From assembly GCF_003595215.1 (NCBI RefSeq), contig NZ_QYZP01000002.1, positions 124,001-188,000 on the forward strand: a stretch of DNA of 64,000 bases, given 5' to 3'. Source of the stretch: Nesterenkonia natronophila (GTDB lineage Bacteria; Actinomycetota; Actinomycetes; Actinomycetales; Micrococcaceae). Position numbers and translations under genes: made by a program. The notes under the pieces were generated by a model. The model did not search any database. It saw only the letters and a list, made by a program, of their open reading frames with translations, and had not been told where the DNA came from. Shown here piece by piece: positions 53,142 through 62,511 of the stretch; the first letter of the stretch is position 1; each line of letters starts with the position of its first letter.

Positions 53142-54341
53142 TCAGAGCTTGCCGATGGCGATCAGCAGCATTCTGCGCAGCGGTTCAGCCGCACCCCAGA
53201 GCAGCTGGTCGCCGATTGTGAAGGCGGATATGTAGGCCGGTCCCATCTCTAATTTCCGGATACGGCCCACTGGGATGGTCAGCTCACCGGTGGCGGCCAC
53301 CGGAGTCAGCTGCTCCATCGTAGCCTCCTTCTCATTCGGCACCACCTTCGCCCAGGCGCTGCCTTCGGAGATGATCTGTTCAATCTCGGAGACGGGAAGG
53401 TCCTCGCGGAGCTTCAGGGTCAGCGCCTGCGAATGCGAGCGCAGTGCACCGATGCGGACGCAGAGGGACTCGAACGGGATGCTGTCGCCGCGGCGCTGCA
53501 CACCTGGAGCACGAGAGTCGCCGCGGCCCAGAATCTTATTGGTTTCATCCGAACCCTTGCGCTCCTCTTTGGACATTCCATTGCCCAAGTCGGCGTCGAT
53601 CCACGGGATGAGTGATCCAGCCAGTGGCACACCGAACTGGGAGGCGTCGAGCTCTCCCCGCTGGGCCTGGAGGACTCTGCGGTCGATTTCGAGGATGGCG
53701 CTGGCAGGGTCCGCCAGCTCAGTCTCCACCGCGCTGCCGAGGTGGCCGAATTGGTTGAGCAGCTCACGCATGTGCCGGGCTCCGCCACCGGATGCCGCCT
53801 GGTAAGTCATGGCGGTGCCCCACTCCACCAGGTCCTGCTTGAACAGCCCACCCAAGCCCATCAGCATGCAGCTGACCGTGCAGTTGCCCCCGACGAACTC
53901 CTTGACTCCTGCGGCGAGACCGGCGTCGATGACGTCGCGATTGATGGGGTCCAGCACGATGATCGATTCGTCAGCCATGCGCAGCGCGGAGGCGGCGTCG
54001 ATCCAAATACCCTGCCATCCGGCAGCGCGCAGCTTGGGGTAGACCTCTTTGGTGTAGTCCCCACCCTGCATGGTGACGATAATCGGAAGCTTGCTCAGGG
54101 CATCGACGTCGTATGCGTCCTGGAGGGTGGCGCTCTCCGGGGAGGCTCCATCAAATTCCGGGGCCGGCTTACCGGCAGCAGAGGTGGAGAAGAACACCGG
54201 ATTGATGTGCGCCAGATCGCCTTCGCTCACCATGCGCTGCATCAGGACAGAGCCCACCATGCCGCGCCAGCCGATCAGCCCGACCGACGGGGTCGTTCCG
54301 GCATGAGAGGACAGGGCAAAGGAAGGAGAGGCAGATGTCAT
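53142..54341 (-). CDS. asd: Aspartate-semialdehyde dehydrogenase, gamma-proteobacterial type
   Basis: Reduces aspartyl phosphate to aspartate semialdehyde for lysine, threonine and methionine. It has [37 protein letters not shown], catalytic Cys in [28 protein letters not shown] and a C-terminal [23 protein letters not shown]. These follow E. coli Asd closely, whereas mycobacterial Asd is of the shorter, distant IVGATGQVG type. ATG 54341 lies 7 bases after TACCCT (54349-54354, minus strand), a leaderless arrangement. It has no adjacent lysC. Confidence 0.92.
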   Translation of the reverse strand: MTSASPSFALSSHAGTTPSVGLIGWRGMVGSVLMQRMVSEGDLAHINPVFFSTSAAGKPAPEFDGASPESATLQDAYDVDALSKLPIIVTMQGGDYTKEVYPKLRAAGWQGIWIDAASALRMADESIIVLDPINRDVIDAGLAAGVKEFVGGNCTVSCMLMGLGGLFKQDLVEWGTAMTYQAASGGGARHMRELLNQFGHLGSAVETELADPASAILEIDRRVLQAQRGELDASQFGVPLAGSLIPWIDADLGNGMSKEERKGSDETNKILGRGDSRAPGVQRRGDSIPFESLCVRIGALRSHSQALTLKLREDLPVSEIEQIISEGSAWAKVVPNEKEATMEQLTPVAATGELTIPVGRIRKLEMGPAYISAFTIGDQLLWGAAEPLRRMLLIAIGKL

Positions 54342-54401
54342 AGCTTCTAGGGTAACGAAATGTTCTGAGTGGTGTGTCTTCGCGACCACCGATGACCAAG
54401 C

Positions 54402-54947
54402 TCAGCGTCGCCGGTAGGTGTCGAACCGGTAGTCGAGCCCCGTCGAGGAAGTCATCCACCCCTGACTCGGCTCGGAGTTCACCAGAGCCCACTCGTCAGG
54501 ATCCAGGCGCGGAGCGTAAGTGTCACCGGGCGAATCGAGATCCAATCGAGTCACCGAGGCCAGCTCTGCGATTCCGCTGTCCACCGCCTCCGCATAAACC
54601 GACCCGCCGCCCATGATCCATACCGTGTGCGCCCCTTCGGCGTGGGCGTGGGCCATATCGACCGCCTCCGGCAGCGAGTGTGCAGGCATTGCACCGGACT
54701 CGGTCAATCCGCGGAAGGTGGCGGTGTCGCCGGTGATGACAATATTGGTTCTGCCGGGCAGCGGACGGAAACGCGAAGGCAGAGAGTCCCAGGTCTTCCG
54801 TCCCATCACCACGGGGCAACCCCTCGTGCGGTCGCGAAAATGCGCCAGGTCCTCGGGAACATGCCAGGGCATCGCGCCGCCGGATCCAATTACCCCGCCG
54901 CGGGCCTCCGCCCAGATCATGCCTACCGGTACGTGTCTGCTCATCAT
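54402..54947 (-). CDS. folA: Dihydrofolate reductase
   Basis: NADPH-dependent reduction of dihydrofolate, 181 residues. It has GMIWAEARGGVIG, the substrate loop AMPWHVPEDLAHFRDRT with the catalytic Asp, VVMGRKTWDSLP, ITGD and MGGGSVYAEAVD. Two tandem ATGs (54947, 54944) follow a run of G; GTG 54959 is a further option. It lies 38 bases after thyA, which regenerates its substrate, and serves the folate pool used by the one-carbon cluster upstream. Confidence 0.92.
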   Translation of the reverse strand: MMSRHVPVGMIWAEARGGVIGSGGAMPWHVPEDLAHFRDRTRGCPVVMGRKTWDSLPSRFRPLPGRTNIVITGDTATFRGLTESGAMPAHSLPEAVDMAHAHAEGAHTVWIMGGGSVYAEAVDSGIAELASVTRLDLDSPGDTYAPRLDPDEWALVNSEPSQGWMTSSTGLDYRFDTYRRR

Positions 54948-54985
54948 TGCAACCCCCACGTGTTGACCCCCCGGTGACGTGCCAT

Positions 54986-55792
54986 TCAGACGGCGACCGG
55001 GGCCTTGATGGTGGGATGCGGGTCATATTCGAGGACTTCGAAGTCCTCGAACTCGTAGGAGAACAGAGACTCGGGGGCTCGTCTGAATTGAAGCTGGGGG
55101 TACGGACGAGGCTGGCGGGTGAGCTGCTCACGCACTTGGGCCTCATGATTGCTGTAGATGTGGCAGTCTCCGCCGGTCCAGATGAACTCGCCGGGTGCCA
55201 AACCGGCCTGCTGGGCGACCATGAGTGTCAGCAGGGAATAGCTGGCGATATTGAAGGGCACACCTAAGAACATGTCCGCGCTGCGCTGATACAGCTGGCA
55301 GGAGAGTCGGCCGTCAGCAACATAGAACTGGAAGAGGATATGGCATGGGGGCAGCGCCATGTCAGAGAGCTGCCCGGGATTCCATGCGGAGACTACGTGG
55401 CGGCGCGAGTCGGGGTTCTCACGCAGCTGATCCACCAGTCCCTTGATCTGGTCCACGTTTTGGCCATCGGGAGTTGGCCACGACCGCCACTGCGCGCCGT
55501 AGATAGGTCCGAGATCACCGTTCTCGTCAGCCCACTCATTCCAGATCCGCACACCACGCTCCTGCAGCCACCGGACATTGGAGTCGCCGCGCAGAAACCA
55601 CAGCAGCTCGAGAGCTACGGATCGGAAGTGCACGCGTTTGGTGGTGATCAGCGGGAATGAGTCGGCCAGGTCAAAACGGATCTGCCGGCCGAAGACACTG
55701 CGCGTACCAGTGCCGGTGCGGTCAGATTTCCGCGCACCGTGGGCGAGCACCTCTGCCAACAGGTCTTCGTACGGAGTGGGGATGAAGGTCAC
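54986..55792 (-). CDS. thyA: Thymidylate synthase
   Basis: Methylates dUMP with methylene-THF, releasing dihydrofolate for FolA. The 268-residue E. coli-like enzyme has [18 protein letters not shown], the catalytic Cys in [34 protein letters not shown] and [16 protein letters not shown] 55792 follows TAGAAT by 13 bases. It precedes folA in one operon. Confidence 0.96.
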   Translation of the reverse strand: MTFIPTPYEDLLAEVLAHGARKSDRTGTGTRSVFGRQIRFDLADSFPLITTKRVHFRSVALELLWFLRGDSNVRWLQERGVRIWNEWADENGDLGPIYGAQWRSWPTPDGQNVDQIKGLVDQLRENPDSRRHVVSAWNPGQLSDMALPPCHILFQFYVADGRLSCQLYQRSADMFLGVPFNIASYSLLTLMVAQQAGLAPGEFIWTGGDCHIYSNHEAQVREQLTRQPRPYPQLQFRRAPESLFSYEFEDFEVLEYDPHPTIKAPVAV

Positions 55793-55802
55793 GCTGGTGA
55801 TT

Positions 55803-56153
55803 CTACGCCAGCAGCGCCTGGTGTTTCCGGTATTCCGGATAGCGGCTCAGGTACTGGTCAATGTAGGTGCATTCGGAGGTGAAGCGTTTGCCCTCCGCGG
55901 CAAGCCTGTCCAGCAGCAGGGTGACCAGCGCGCGAGCATAACCCTGGCGTCCGAAGCGGTCATTGACGATTGTGTGCATCAGCAGCCACACTGGCTGCCC
56001 TCCGATGGTCTCCTCCGCGTAGCCGACGAACCCGATGAACGTCCGTTCTCCCCGGACGGTATCCCACAGCTCCGCACGGCACCGGTCATGATCGATCACC
56101 AACTCGGCCGCCGGGTGAACGTTCTTCTGCTCGTTCCTACGATGTGTGCCCAT
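55803..56153 (-). CDS. GNAT-family N-acetyltransferase
   Basis: A 116-residue small GNAT-like protein: [32 protein letters not shown] carries the acetyl-CoA-binding loop (motif R/Q-x-x-G-x-A), and the C-terminal [21 protein letters not shown] is typical of the YjdJ/At2g06020-type subgroup, thought to acetylate small molecules or protect against them. ATG 56153 (MGTHRR) is used; an earlier in-frame start at 56189 is possible. It ends 10 bases before thyA. Confidence 0.78.
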   Translation of the reverse strand: MGTHRRNEQKNVHPAAELVIDHDRCRAELWDTVRGERTFIGFVGYAEETIGGQPVWLLMHTIVNDRFGRQGYARALVTLLLDRLAAEGKRFTSECTYIDQYLSRYPEYRKHQALLA

Positions 56154-56213
56154 AGAGCAAGGGTAGCCCTCTGATGTGAGAGATGTCACCGACCCTCTCC
56201 CCGTGCAGGCGGC

Positions 56214-57212
56214 TCAGTCTTCGTGCGGCTCGTACACTTCAAGGGACACGATGCGCCCGCCCTTGTCCACCGCCTGCTGAGCTACCACGACACCACCAGG
56301 GCGCAGATACGGGTCTTGCAGAGGCAAGGCATCACTGAGCCCAGTCTCATCCAACCACCCGCCGAGCTCGCCGAGCACGATAGGCAGCACAGGCCGGTGG
56401 GTGCACACCAGCGAGGGATGCATCCATTCCAGGGAGCGACGAACCCGAGAAGCTGCTTTGTCCGGGTGCTGCTTGGCCCGCTTCTCCGTGAGTGATTTGC
56501 GGTACTTGATCCTGTGGTGATGCTTCTTGACGTACGGTGCGATGGTTTCTGCGCACCGTCTCCAGGGGCTGGAGTGGATCTGACGCGGGCGCCAAGCCGT
56601 CAGCAGCTGCTCCACCGACTTGGCCTGCCGTTTGCCCGTAGCGGCCAGCGGCCGCTCTGCCTCTGCTTTGGACCAGGAGGACCGTGGCTTTGCTTTGGCG
56701 TGACGGAGTACGACAAACGGGACAGTGCGCAGGCAGTTCTGCTCGTGCAGTTGCACCAGCGCATCCAGCGGCTCCCGGTCGCCAGGGTTGGTCAGCATCT
56801 GCCGAGCCCGCTTTGGGCCTGTCCAGACGGCGTCGTCCGCCTCGTCACCGTCGGGACGGGGCCGGCCCTGAAGAACTTCGGCTGCCCAGTACCAGACCTC
56901 CTTCTGCTGAGTGACCGGGCCCCGTTTTGTCTTCTTGGTGATCTCGTAGCGGGTGATCGGCAACGGAACGCCCAAGCGCACCTTCAGCTGAATCTCCTCA
57001 GCGACTTCGCGGACTGCACATTCGGGCAGGGTTTCACCGGGATCAAGCTTGCCCTTGGGAAAGGACCAATCGTCATAGCGGGGCCGGTGGATCAGCAGGA
57101 CCTGCAGTTGGCCCCGATGGACCCGCCACACCAGGGCACCCGCGGCGAGAACGTCAGCCTCTGTTCCATCGTCGGCGACAGAGGCGCTACGGCGGCGGGG
57201 TACCTCAGTCAT
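56214..57212 (-). CDS. NUDIX hydrolase fused to a histidine phosphatase, MutT1-like
   Basis: A 332-residue sanitizing enzyme for oxidised nucleotides. The N-terminal NUDIX box is GKLDPGETLPECAVREVAEEI; the C-terminal phosphoglycerate-mutase-like domain starts at VVLRHAKA with a second catalytic segment HSSPWRRCAETI and CTHRPV. Mycobacterial MutT1 has this order and hydrolyses 8-oxo-dGTP and diadenosine polyphosphates. ATG 57212 is used; ATG 57260 adds 16 residues. The usual neighbour ppk is missing between this gene and mshD. Confidence 0.87.
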   Translation of the reverse strand: MTEVPRRRSASVADDGTEADVLAAGALVWRVHRGQLQVLLIHRPRYDDWSFPKGKLDPGETLPECAVREVAEEIQLKVRLGVPLPITRYEITKKTKRGPVTQQKEVWYWAAEVLQGRPRPDGDEADDAVWTGPKRARQMLTNPGDREPLDALVQLHEQNCLRTVPFVVLRHAKAKPRSSWSKAEAERPLAATGKRQAKSVEQLLTAWRPRQIHSSPWRRCAETIAPYVKKHHHRIKYRKSLTEKRAKQHPDKAASRVRRSLEWMHPSLVCTHRPVLPIVLGELGGWLDETGLSDALPLQDPYLRPGGVVVAQQAVDKGGRIVSLEVYEPHED

Positions 57213-57287
57213 GAGCTCCGAAGTGGTCACGGTTGAAAGATACCAGCACGGGGGTTCCAAGTTCCGCTGTGCGTCGGAGGTCCCGCC

Positions 57288-58289
57288 TCAGGACTGCGCG
57301 TATCCACGCTCAGCACCAGGGGCGTACTGAGTGTCAACTGTGCTGATGGTGAAGCCGAGTTTCTTGTAGAGACCTGCGGCAGCCGCGTTGTCGGCGTCCA
57401 CGTAGAGAATCACGGAGTCGACACCCTGCTGCCTCAGGTATTCGATTCCCGCCACCGTCAATGCGGCACCGAGTGCGCGGCCCTGGGCCGCTGGGGCCAC
57501 TCCGACCACGTAAACTTCCCCGACACGCTTGCCCTGGGGTTGTTGGTGGATCTTTGTCCAATGGAAGCCGATCAGCCGCTCTTGCCCACCGGAGCCATGC
57601 TCCCAGGCCAGCAGGAAGCCTTCGGAGGAGAACCAGTCCTCAGTCATTCGAGCCTGCAGGTCCTCCAGCGTGAGGCGTCCCTGCTCCGGATGATCGGCGA
57701 ACGCCTCAGCATTGACCCTCAGCCATGTATGGTCGTCCTCGCCGGGTCGGAAACTTCTCAGGCTGACCCCGTTGGGCAGCTCTCGGCGCGGCAGCCCCAC
57801 GGAGTTGTCCAGCTGCATCTGCCACAGCTCGCGCACCGGCGACCAGTCGAATCGAGCGGCCAGGCGAGGCCCGCCGGGGTGTCCGCCATGGGCCCACGCT
57901 CGGAGGTGGCCCTCAGACTGTGCGGCAAGTTCGGAAGCGCTCAGCGTCGCCCCCAGCTGCCTGGCCACACCCCGTTCCCGGCACTGGGGGTGCACCACCA
58001 GCTCCAAGGTGTGGGGGGCGGCGTCGTCCGCATCCTGATCAGAGTCGCCAAGTACGACGACACCTGCTCCGACCAATCTGCCCCTGCTGCCGTCGGGCGT
58101 CGGCTCCCAGGCATAGCCGACGGCCACGCCGGAGGGTCCGTCGGACTTGCCCAGCTCCACCCATGTCTGGTCCCCAAAGGGCGGTGCTCCGTCACTTGCC
58201 TGGGCCGCAGCTGCTAGCTCCTGCAACCCATGCAGCTGCTCTGGTGAGGGGGTGGCTTCAAGGAGGTCGATGATGACGTCGTTGCTCAT
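57288..58289 (-). CDS. mshD: Mycothiol synthase
   Basis: Acetylates Cys-GlcN-Ins to give mycothiol, the last step of its synthesis. The 333-residue tandem GNAT protein has a degenerate first domain and an active second domain (EVYVVGVAPAAQGRALGAALTVAGIEYL, VILYVDADNAAAAGLYKKLGF). ATG 58289 lies 6 bases after TAGGCT (58296-58301, minus strand), probably leaderless despite being only 34 bases after glnR. It supplies the thiol used by the formaldehyde pathway at 24-25.8 kb. Confidence 0.92.
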   Translation of the reverse strand: MSNDVIIDLLEATPSPEQLHGLQELAAAAQASDGAPPFGDQTWVELGKSDGPSGVAVGYAWEPTPDGSRGRLVGAGVVVLGDSDQDADDAAPHTLELVVHPQCRERGVARQLGATLSASELAAQSEGHLRAWAHGGHPGGPRLAARFDWSPVRELWQMQLDNSVGLPRRELPNGVSLRSFRPGEDDHTWLRVNAEAFADHPEQGRLTLEDLQARMTEDWFSSEGFLLAWEHGSGGQERLIGFHWTKIHQQPQGKRVGEVYVVGVAPAAQGRALGAALTVAGIEYLRQQGVDSVILYVDADNAAAAGLYKKLGFTISTVDTQYAPGAERGYAQS

Positions 58290-58323
58290 GGTCTGAGCCT
58301 AATGCTCCAGGACTCCGGATTGC

Positions 58324-59022
58324 TCAGGCAGTGTCAGCGCCGTCGCTCTCGGGTGGCTGCTGGCGGTCTGCGCCCTCGGTGAGAAGCCGGTATCCCACAT
58401 TGCGTACGGTGCCGATCAGCGACTCGTGCTCTGGGCCGAGTTTGGCTCGCAGGCGCCTGATGTGCACATCCACGGTCCGAGTGCCTCCGAAGTAGTCGTA
58501 ACCCCACACGTCGTGAAGCAGCCGATCCCGGGTGAAGACCTGCCCTGGGTGCAGCGCCAGGTGCTTGAGCAGCTCGAACTCCTTGTACGTGAGGTTCAGC
58601 AGCTTGCCATGGATCGTAGCCATATAGGTGGTTTCGTCAATGAGGATGGCGCCGGCGCGGATCTCACCCACTGGGGTCTGCTCCTCAGCTTCGACGGAGG
58701 CCATCCGGATGCGGGCGTCGACTTCCCCCGGGGAGGCCTCGGAGAGGACGAAGTCATCAGCCTGCCACGCTTCGTTCAGCGTGGGAAGGCCGGTCTCCGT
58801 CACCACCACAATGACAGGGGAAAGCATGGAGGACTTCACCAACTGGCACAGGGAACGAGCGTGGGCAAGGTTAGTCCTGGCGTCAACCAGTGTGATGTCC
58901 ACATTGGGAGCACGCACGATCGAGGAGGCCTCGCACGGGAAAGGGCGCACTCTGTGGTTGAGCAGCTCCAGAGACGGCAGGCTGTCTTCCGGGGCGTCAG
59001 AGAGCAGCAGCACCTGCGCCAT
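58324..59022 (-). CDS. glnR: GlnR, global nitrogen regulator (orphan OmpR-type)
   Basis: A 232-residue response-regulator-like protein without a partner kinase. The receiver domain is atypical (LLLSDAPEDSLPSLELL, ITLVDARTNLAHARSLCQLV); the winged helix (LNLTYKEFELLKHLALHPGQVFTRDRLLHDVWGYDYFGGTRTVDVHIRRLRAKLG, in order over residues 140-195) is close to mycobacterial GlnR. The order glnR-mshD is the same as in Mycobacterium tuberculosis. It should control nitrogen genes such as nirBD in this window. ATG 59022 has GAGGAT 6 bases upstream. Confidence 0.88.
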   Translation of the reverse strand: MAQVLLLSDAPEDSLPSLELLNHRVRPFPCEASSIVRAPNVDITLVDARTNLAHARSLCQLVKSSMLSPVIVVVTETGLPTLNEAWQADDFVLSEASPGEVDARIRMASVEAEEQTPVGEIRAGAILIDETTYMATIHGKLLNLTYKEFELLKHLALHPGQVFTRDRLLHDVWGYDYFGGTRTVDVHIRRLRAKLGPEHESLIGTVRNVGYRLLTEGADRQQPPESDGADTA

Positions 59023-59150
59023 CGGCGGATCCTCCCTCGACTTGGTTCGTCAATCAGGGTGACACTAAGGGCTCACATCACCTTCCGCCGCATGGTGGAA
59101 AGCGCCAGAGCGATCGTGACGAGTATAGCCATGCTGAGAGCTCTGGCAGG

Positions 59151-60002
59151 ATGGACTACGTGAAATACCTGCCCGTCGCGCTCACCGCCATGGTCAGCGC
59201 CCTCACGATCGCATTGGCTTCGTGGTTCGGCGTCACGGCCCTGCTGCTGGTGGTGTGTGGTCTGTGCGGGGTGGTGGCATTGGGATGGCCGCAGCTGATG
59301 GGGGTCACGGCACGGAAGTCGCTGTCCGCTGTCATCCTGGCTGCCGGAATCGTGGCAGTGCTCGGGGCAGCAGTCGTGAACCGGGTCGAATCGCTGTTCT
59401 TCTGGTCGTCGGTGTCGCTTGCCTTCGGAGTCATGGTGGTGTTCATGATCCAAGTCATCCGAGGATCGGGGCGCCCGCATCGGCTGGAGTCGACCTTGGG
59501 TGCATGCACCGGAGTCGTGATCACCACCACCGCAGCCGGTTGGGTGGCTGGGCTGAGGTACCCGGCCGGCATGAGGGAAGCCGCCGACGGCGCCGGTCTG
59601 TCTGCACTTCGAGTCCGCGGCTTCGCCCCCTACGAAGATTGGGGCTTTCTGGGGGTCACAGGCCCGGGCGGGGAACTCTCCGTAGTGGCGCTTTCAGCTT
59701 TTGTCATGTGTATTGGGACGGCCGCAGCGTGTGTCCCTGCTCGAGATGCGCTGGTTCTGCCGCTGGTTGTCCTCGCCTCGACCGTCACGTCCGTCGGTAT
59801 TGCACTTCTCTGGGGGGAGCTGACCCTGTTGTTTGCCGGAGTTCTCGGACTCGCCGGTGGAGTGCTCTTGGCCAGCTTTCGCCGATTCCTTTTTCTGCAG
59901 GGGCCGCCGGAACATATCCTCTCCCGACTGGCCGTGGGGGCCGCACCCATCGCTGTGATGGGCGTCTTGGTGTATTTCACCGAGCGACTTCTCATTGCAT
60001 AG
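59151..60002 (+). CDS. Polytopic membrane protein of unknown function
   Basis: A 283-residue protein with about seven or eight hydrophobic helices, separated by one larger extracytoplasmic loop (about 130-165, GMREAADGAGLSALRVRGFAP). No transporter or enzyme signature is visible. ATG 59151 is preceded only by GGCAGG. Similar permease-like proteins sit between glnR and ygfZ in related bacteria. It diverges from glnR over 128 bases and ends 18 bases before the next small gene. Confidence 0.75.
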   Translation: MDYVKYLPVALTAMVSALTIALASWFGVTALLLVVCGLCGVVALGWPQLMGVTARKSLSAVILAAGIVAVLGAAVVNRVESLFFWSSVSLAFGVMVVFMIQVIRGSGRPHRLESTLGACTGVVITTTAAGWVAGLRYPAGMREAADGAGLSALRVRGFAPYEDWGFLGVTGPGGELSVVALSAFVMCIGTAAACVPARDALVLPLVVLASTVTSVGIALLWGELTLLFAGVLGLAGGVLLASFRRFLFLQGPPEHILSRLAVGAAPIAVMGVLVYFTERLLIA

Positions 60003-60020
60003 TTCAGCTAGGATGGGGTC

Positions 60021-60143
60021 ATGAGTGACGCACAGATTCTTGCGCTGGAGGTCTTTTTCATCGGCCTGCTGGTCCTTTCAGTGATTGTGATCGGCTGGAT
60101 CAGCTTCGTGGTGCTGTCCCGCCTGTTCAAGGGCCAGCGCTGA
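60021..60143 (+). CDS. 40-residue single-helix membrane protein
   Basis: A short ORF whose residues about 10-33 form one hydrophobic helix (EVFFIGLLVLSVIVIGWISF) followed by a basic end (RLFKGQR). ATG 60021 lies 6 bases after TAGGAT (60009-60014), so it is probably translated from a leaderless mRNA. Its TGA overlaps a CTG that seems to start ygfZ. Function unknown. Confidence 0.65.
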   Translation: MSDAQILALEVFFIGLLVLSVIVIGWISFVVLSRLFKGQR

Positions 60144-61348
60144 GACCTGACGACACGGCCCACACCTCGCCCCTGCTGCTCCGCACTGGTGCGGTTGCCG
60201 CCACTGGGCCGGACGCGGGGACGGCGGCTCACTACGGCAGCCCCACCAAAGAGCAGCGTGCCCTAGAGGCAGGCTCGGCAGTAGTGGATCTGTCCACACG
60301 AGCGGTGGTGACCGTTTCAGGCGCGGATCGACTCAGCTGGCTGACGACCCTGTCCTCCCAGCAAGTTGCCGATCTTCGTCCAGGCGAGTGCTCAGAGCTG
60401 CTGCTGCTGGACATCGCAGGCCGCATTGAACATGCCCCTGCCATCATTGACGATGGTGAAACGGCATGGTTGATCACTGAAGCGAGCCGGGGTGTTGCAC
60501 TGGCGCAGTGGCTTGAGTCCATGAAGTTCGCCCTGCGTGTAGAGGTCTCCGACCGCACGGACGACTACGCGGTACTGGGCAGCACGGCCCCACTTCCCAA
60601 AGGTTTGCCTGTGACCTCTCCGGCACAGTGGACGGATCCGTGGCCCAGACTGGGCCCCGGCGCAGAGTCCTACGCGGCTATTGATGAGTCGGAGCACCCC
60701 GGCAAGGACTGGAGTTGGCATCTCACCCTGGTGCCCCGTGAGAAGCTCAACGACGTCATGACACACGTGGAGAGTCATGGCTGGTTGCTCGCCGGATCGC
60801 TCGCCGCTGAAGCGCTGCGCATCGCCGCATGGCGGCCCCGGCTGGCTTTCGACGTTGATATCAAGGCGATCCCGCATGAGTTGGACCTGATTAGGACGGC
60901 CGTGCACCTGAGTAAGGGATGCTACAAGGGTCAGGAGACCATAGCCCGAGTGCATAACCTGGGTCATCCCCCTCGTCGCCTGGTCTTTCTGCATATCGAT
61001 GGCTCGGAACACACCCTGCCGGCTCCCGGTTCCGACGTGCTGGCACCCAAGGACTCCTCCGATCGTGATGCACTCACTCAAGAACGCGCTGTGGGCGTGG
61101 TCACCTCTGTGGCTCGCCATCATGAGGCCGGACCTATTGCGCTGGCCCTGGTGAAACGCAAAGTCGACCCTGAGGCGCAACTGGTGGTCAGGGATCTCGA
61201 GCAGGCAGCGTCAGAAGAGGTTGATGCTGAGCAGTTGCCGGCCGAGCCATCGTTCTACGCTGCCGCTCAAGAGCTCATTGTCCGGCCCGACGCTGGCAAG
61301 ACTGTCGGGCGCCCGCAGGGCGACTTCCTCCGCGGGCCCCGGCGCTAG
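60140..61348 (+). CDS. ygfZ: YgfZ/GcvT-like folate-binding protein for Fe-S enzyme maintenance
   Basis: A folate-binding protein that supports iron-sulfur cluster enzymes. The signature KGCYKGQETIARVHNLG is near the middle, with VTVSGADRLSWLTTLSSQ and IPHELDLI. Homology begins well before the first canonical start (GTG 60284): the frame reads SPLLLRTGAVAATGPDAG and HYGSPTKEQRALEAG, as in relatives. No ATG, GTG or TTG occurs in that frame back to its previous stop at 60026. CTG 60140, overlapping the preceding TGA as CTGA, is the best start. If GTG 60284 were used, 48 conserved residues would be lost. Confidence 0.85.
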   Translation: MRPDDTAHTSPLLLRTGAVAATGPDAGTAAHYGSPTKEQRALEAGSAVVDLSTRAVVTVSGADRLSWLTTLSSQQVADLRPGECSELLLLDIAGRIEHAPAIIDDGETAWLITEASRGVALAQWLESMKFALRVEVSDRTDDYAVLGSTAPLPKGLPVTSPAQWTDPWPRLGPGAESYAAIDESEHPGKDWSWHLTLVPREKLNDVMTHVESHGWLLAGSLAAEALRIAAWRPRLAFDVDIKAIPHELDLIRTAVHLSKGCYKGQETIARVHNLGHPPRRLVFLHIDGSEHTLPAPGSDVLAPKDSSDRDALTQERAVGVVTSVARHHEAGPIALALVKRKVDPEAQLVVRDLEQAASEEVDAEQLPAEPSFYAAAQELIVRPDAGKTVGRPQGDFLRGPRR

Positions 61349-61350
61349 AC

Positions 61351-62382
61351 CTAGCGACCGAAGAGGATCTTCGCCTCTTCGTACCGCTCAGCGGGCACTT
61401 CCTTGAGCCCCTCCAGAGCCTCTTCCAAGTCCACTGTGATGATCTCTGTGCCGCGAAGCGCCGCCATATGTCCCCAGGCGCGTTCGTGTACTAGGTCCAA
61501 AGCCTTTATGCCGAACCTGGTGGCGAGCACCCGGTCATACCCGGTCGGGTTCCCACCACGTTGAATATGACCCAGGGTTGTGTTGCGTGTTTCGATGCCG
61601 GTGCGCTCTTCTATCTGCGTGGTGATGAACTCCCCTATGCCACCCAGCCGCGGACGACCGTCAGCCTCTTGTCCCTTACCAGCCAGAGCCTCCTCGGAAT
61701 TCTCGGGAATGAAGCCTTCAGCCACGACCACCAATGGTGAACGGCCGCGGGAGTGAACCTGCTCCACCCATTCGCAGAGCTGATTGATGCTGACTTCCTG
61801 TTCGGGAATGAGAATCGCATGTGCCCCAGCTGCCATACCTGAATGCAGGGCGATCCAGCCCACGTTGCGGCCCATGACTTCCGAGACCATGCAGCGGTGG
61901 TGGGACTCGCCTGTGGTGCGGAGCCGGTCCATAGCGTCAGTGGCTATGGAGATCGCGGTATCGAACCCGAACGTGTAATCGGTTGCCCTGAGGTCGTTAT
62001 CGATTGTCTTGGGGACTCCCACCACGGGGATGCCGTCCTCGGCCAACCGTTTGGCTCCAGCCAGAGTGCCTTCGCCTCCTACTGCGATCACCGCATCCAC
62101 ATCGTGCCGCTTGAGCTGCTTAGCGATCTTTTCAGGCCCGCCCTGCGGGTGGTTATAAGGATGCGTTCGAGAAGTGCCTAATATGGTGCCGCCCTCCCGG
62201 GCGATGCCGCGCACATCCTGACGCGTCAGCTCGGTGTAATCTGCTTCGATCATTCCTTTCCACCCGGATTTGAACCCCACAAACTCATCACCGTAGGACT
62301 TGATGCCATGTAGTACGGCCGAGCGGATCACGGCGTTGAGGCCGGGGCAGTCGCCTCCGGAGGTCAGGAGTCCAATGCGCAT
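61351..62382 (-). CDS. pfkA: 6-phosphofructokinase
   Basis: Phosphorylates fructose 6-phosphate in glycolysis, 343 residues. It has IGLLTSGGDCPGLNAVIR, VGGEGTLAGA, PKTIDNDL with the catalytic Asp, EVMGRNVGWIA and HIQRGGNPTGYDR. Gly after GGE (GGEGT) is the residue associated with ATP rather than pyrophosphate use, as in other actinobacterial members. ATG 62382 is chosen; GTG 62394 is possible. It converges on ygfZ with 2 bases between stops. Confidence 0.94.
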   Translation of the reverse strand: MRIGLLTSGGDCPGLNAVIRSAVLHGIKSYGDEFVGFKSGWKGMIEADYTELTRQDVRGIAREGGTILGTSRTHPYNHPQGGPEKIAKQLKRHDVDAVIAVGGEGTLAGAKRLAEDGIPVVGVPKTIDNDLRATDYTFGFDTAISIATDAMDRLRTTGESHHRCMVSEVMGRNVGWIALHSGMAAGAHAILIPEQEVSINQLCEWVEQVHSRGRSPLVVVAEGFIPENSEEALAGKGQEADGRPRLGGIGEFITTQIEERTGIETRNTTLGHIQRGGNPTGYDRVLATRFGIKALDLVHERAWGHMAALRGTEIITVDLEEALEGLKEVPAERYEEAKILFGR

Positions 62383-62511
62383 GGGATGAGTCACTTCTTT
62401 CTCGCGTGGCGCGAAACGTCATGGTCCTGACATCCTCGGCAGGGGGTGCAGCTTCAGTCTATTACCGGCAGCAGAGCCTCCGGTGCTCCACGGCCCTCAG
62501 TCGCAGAAACG

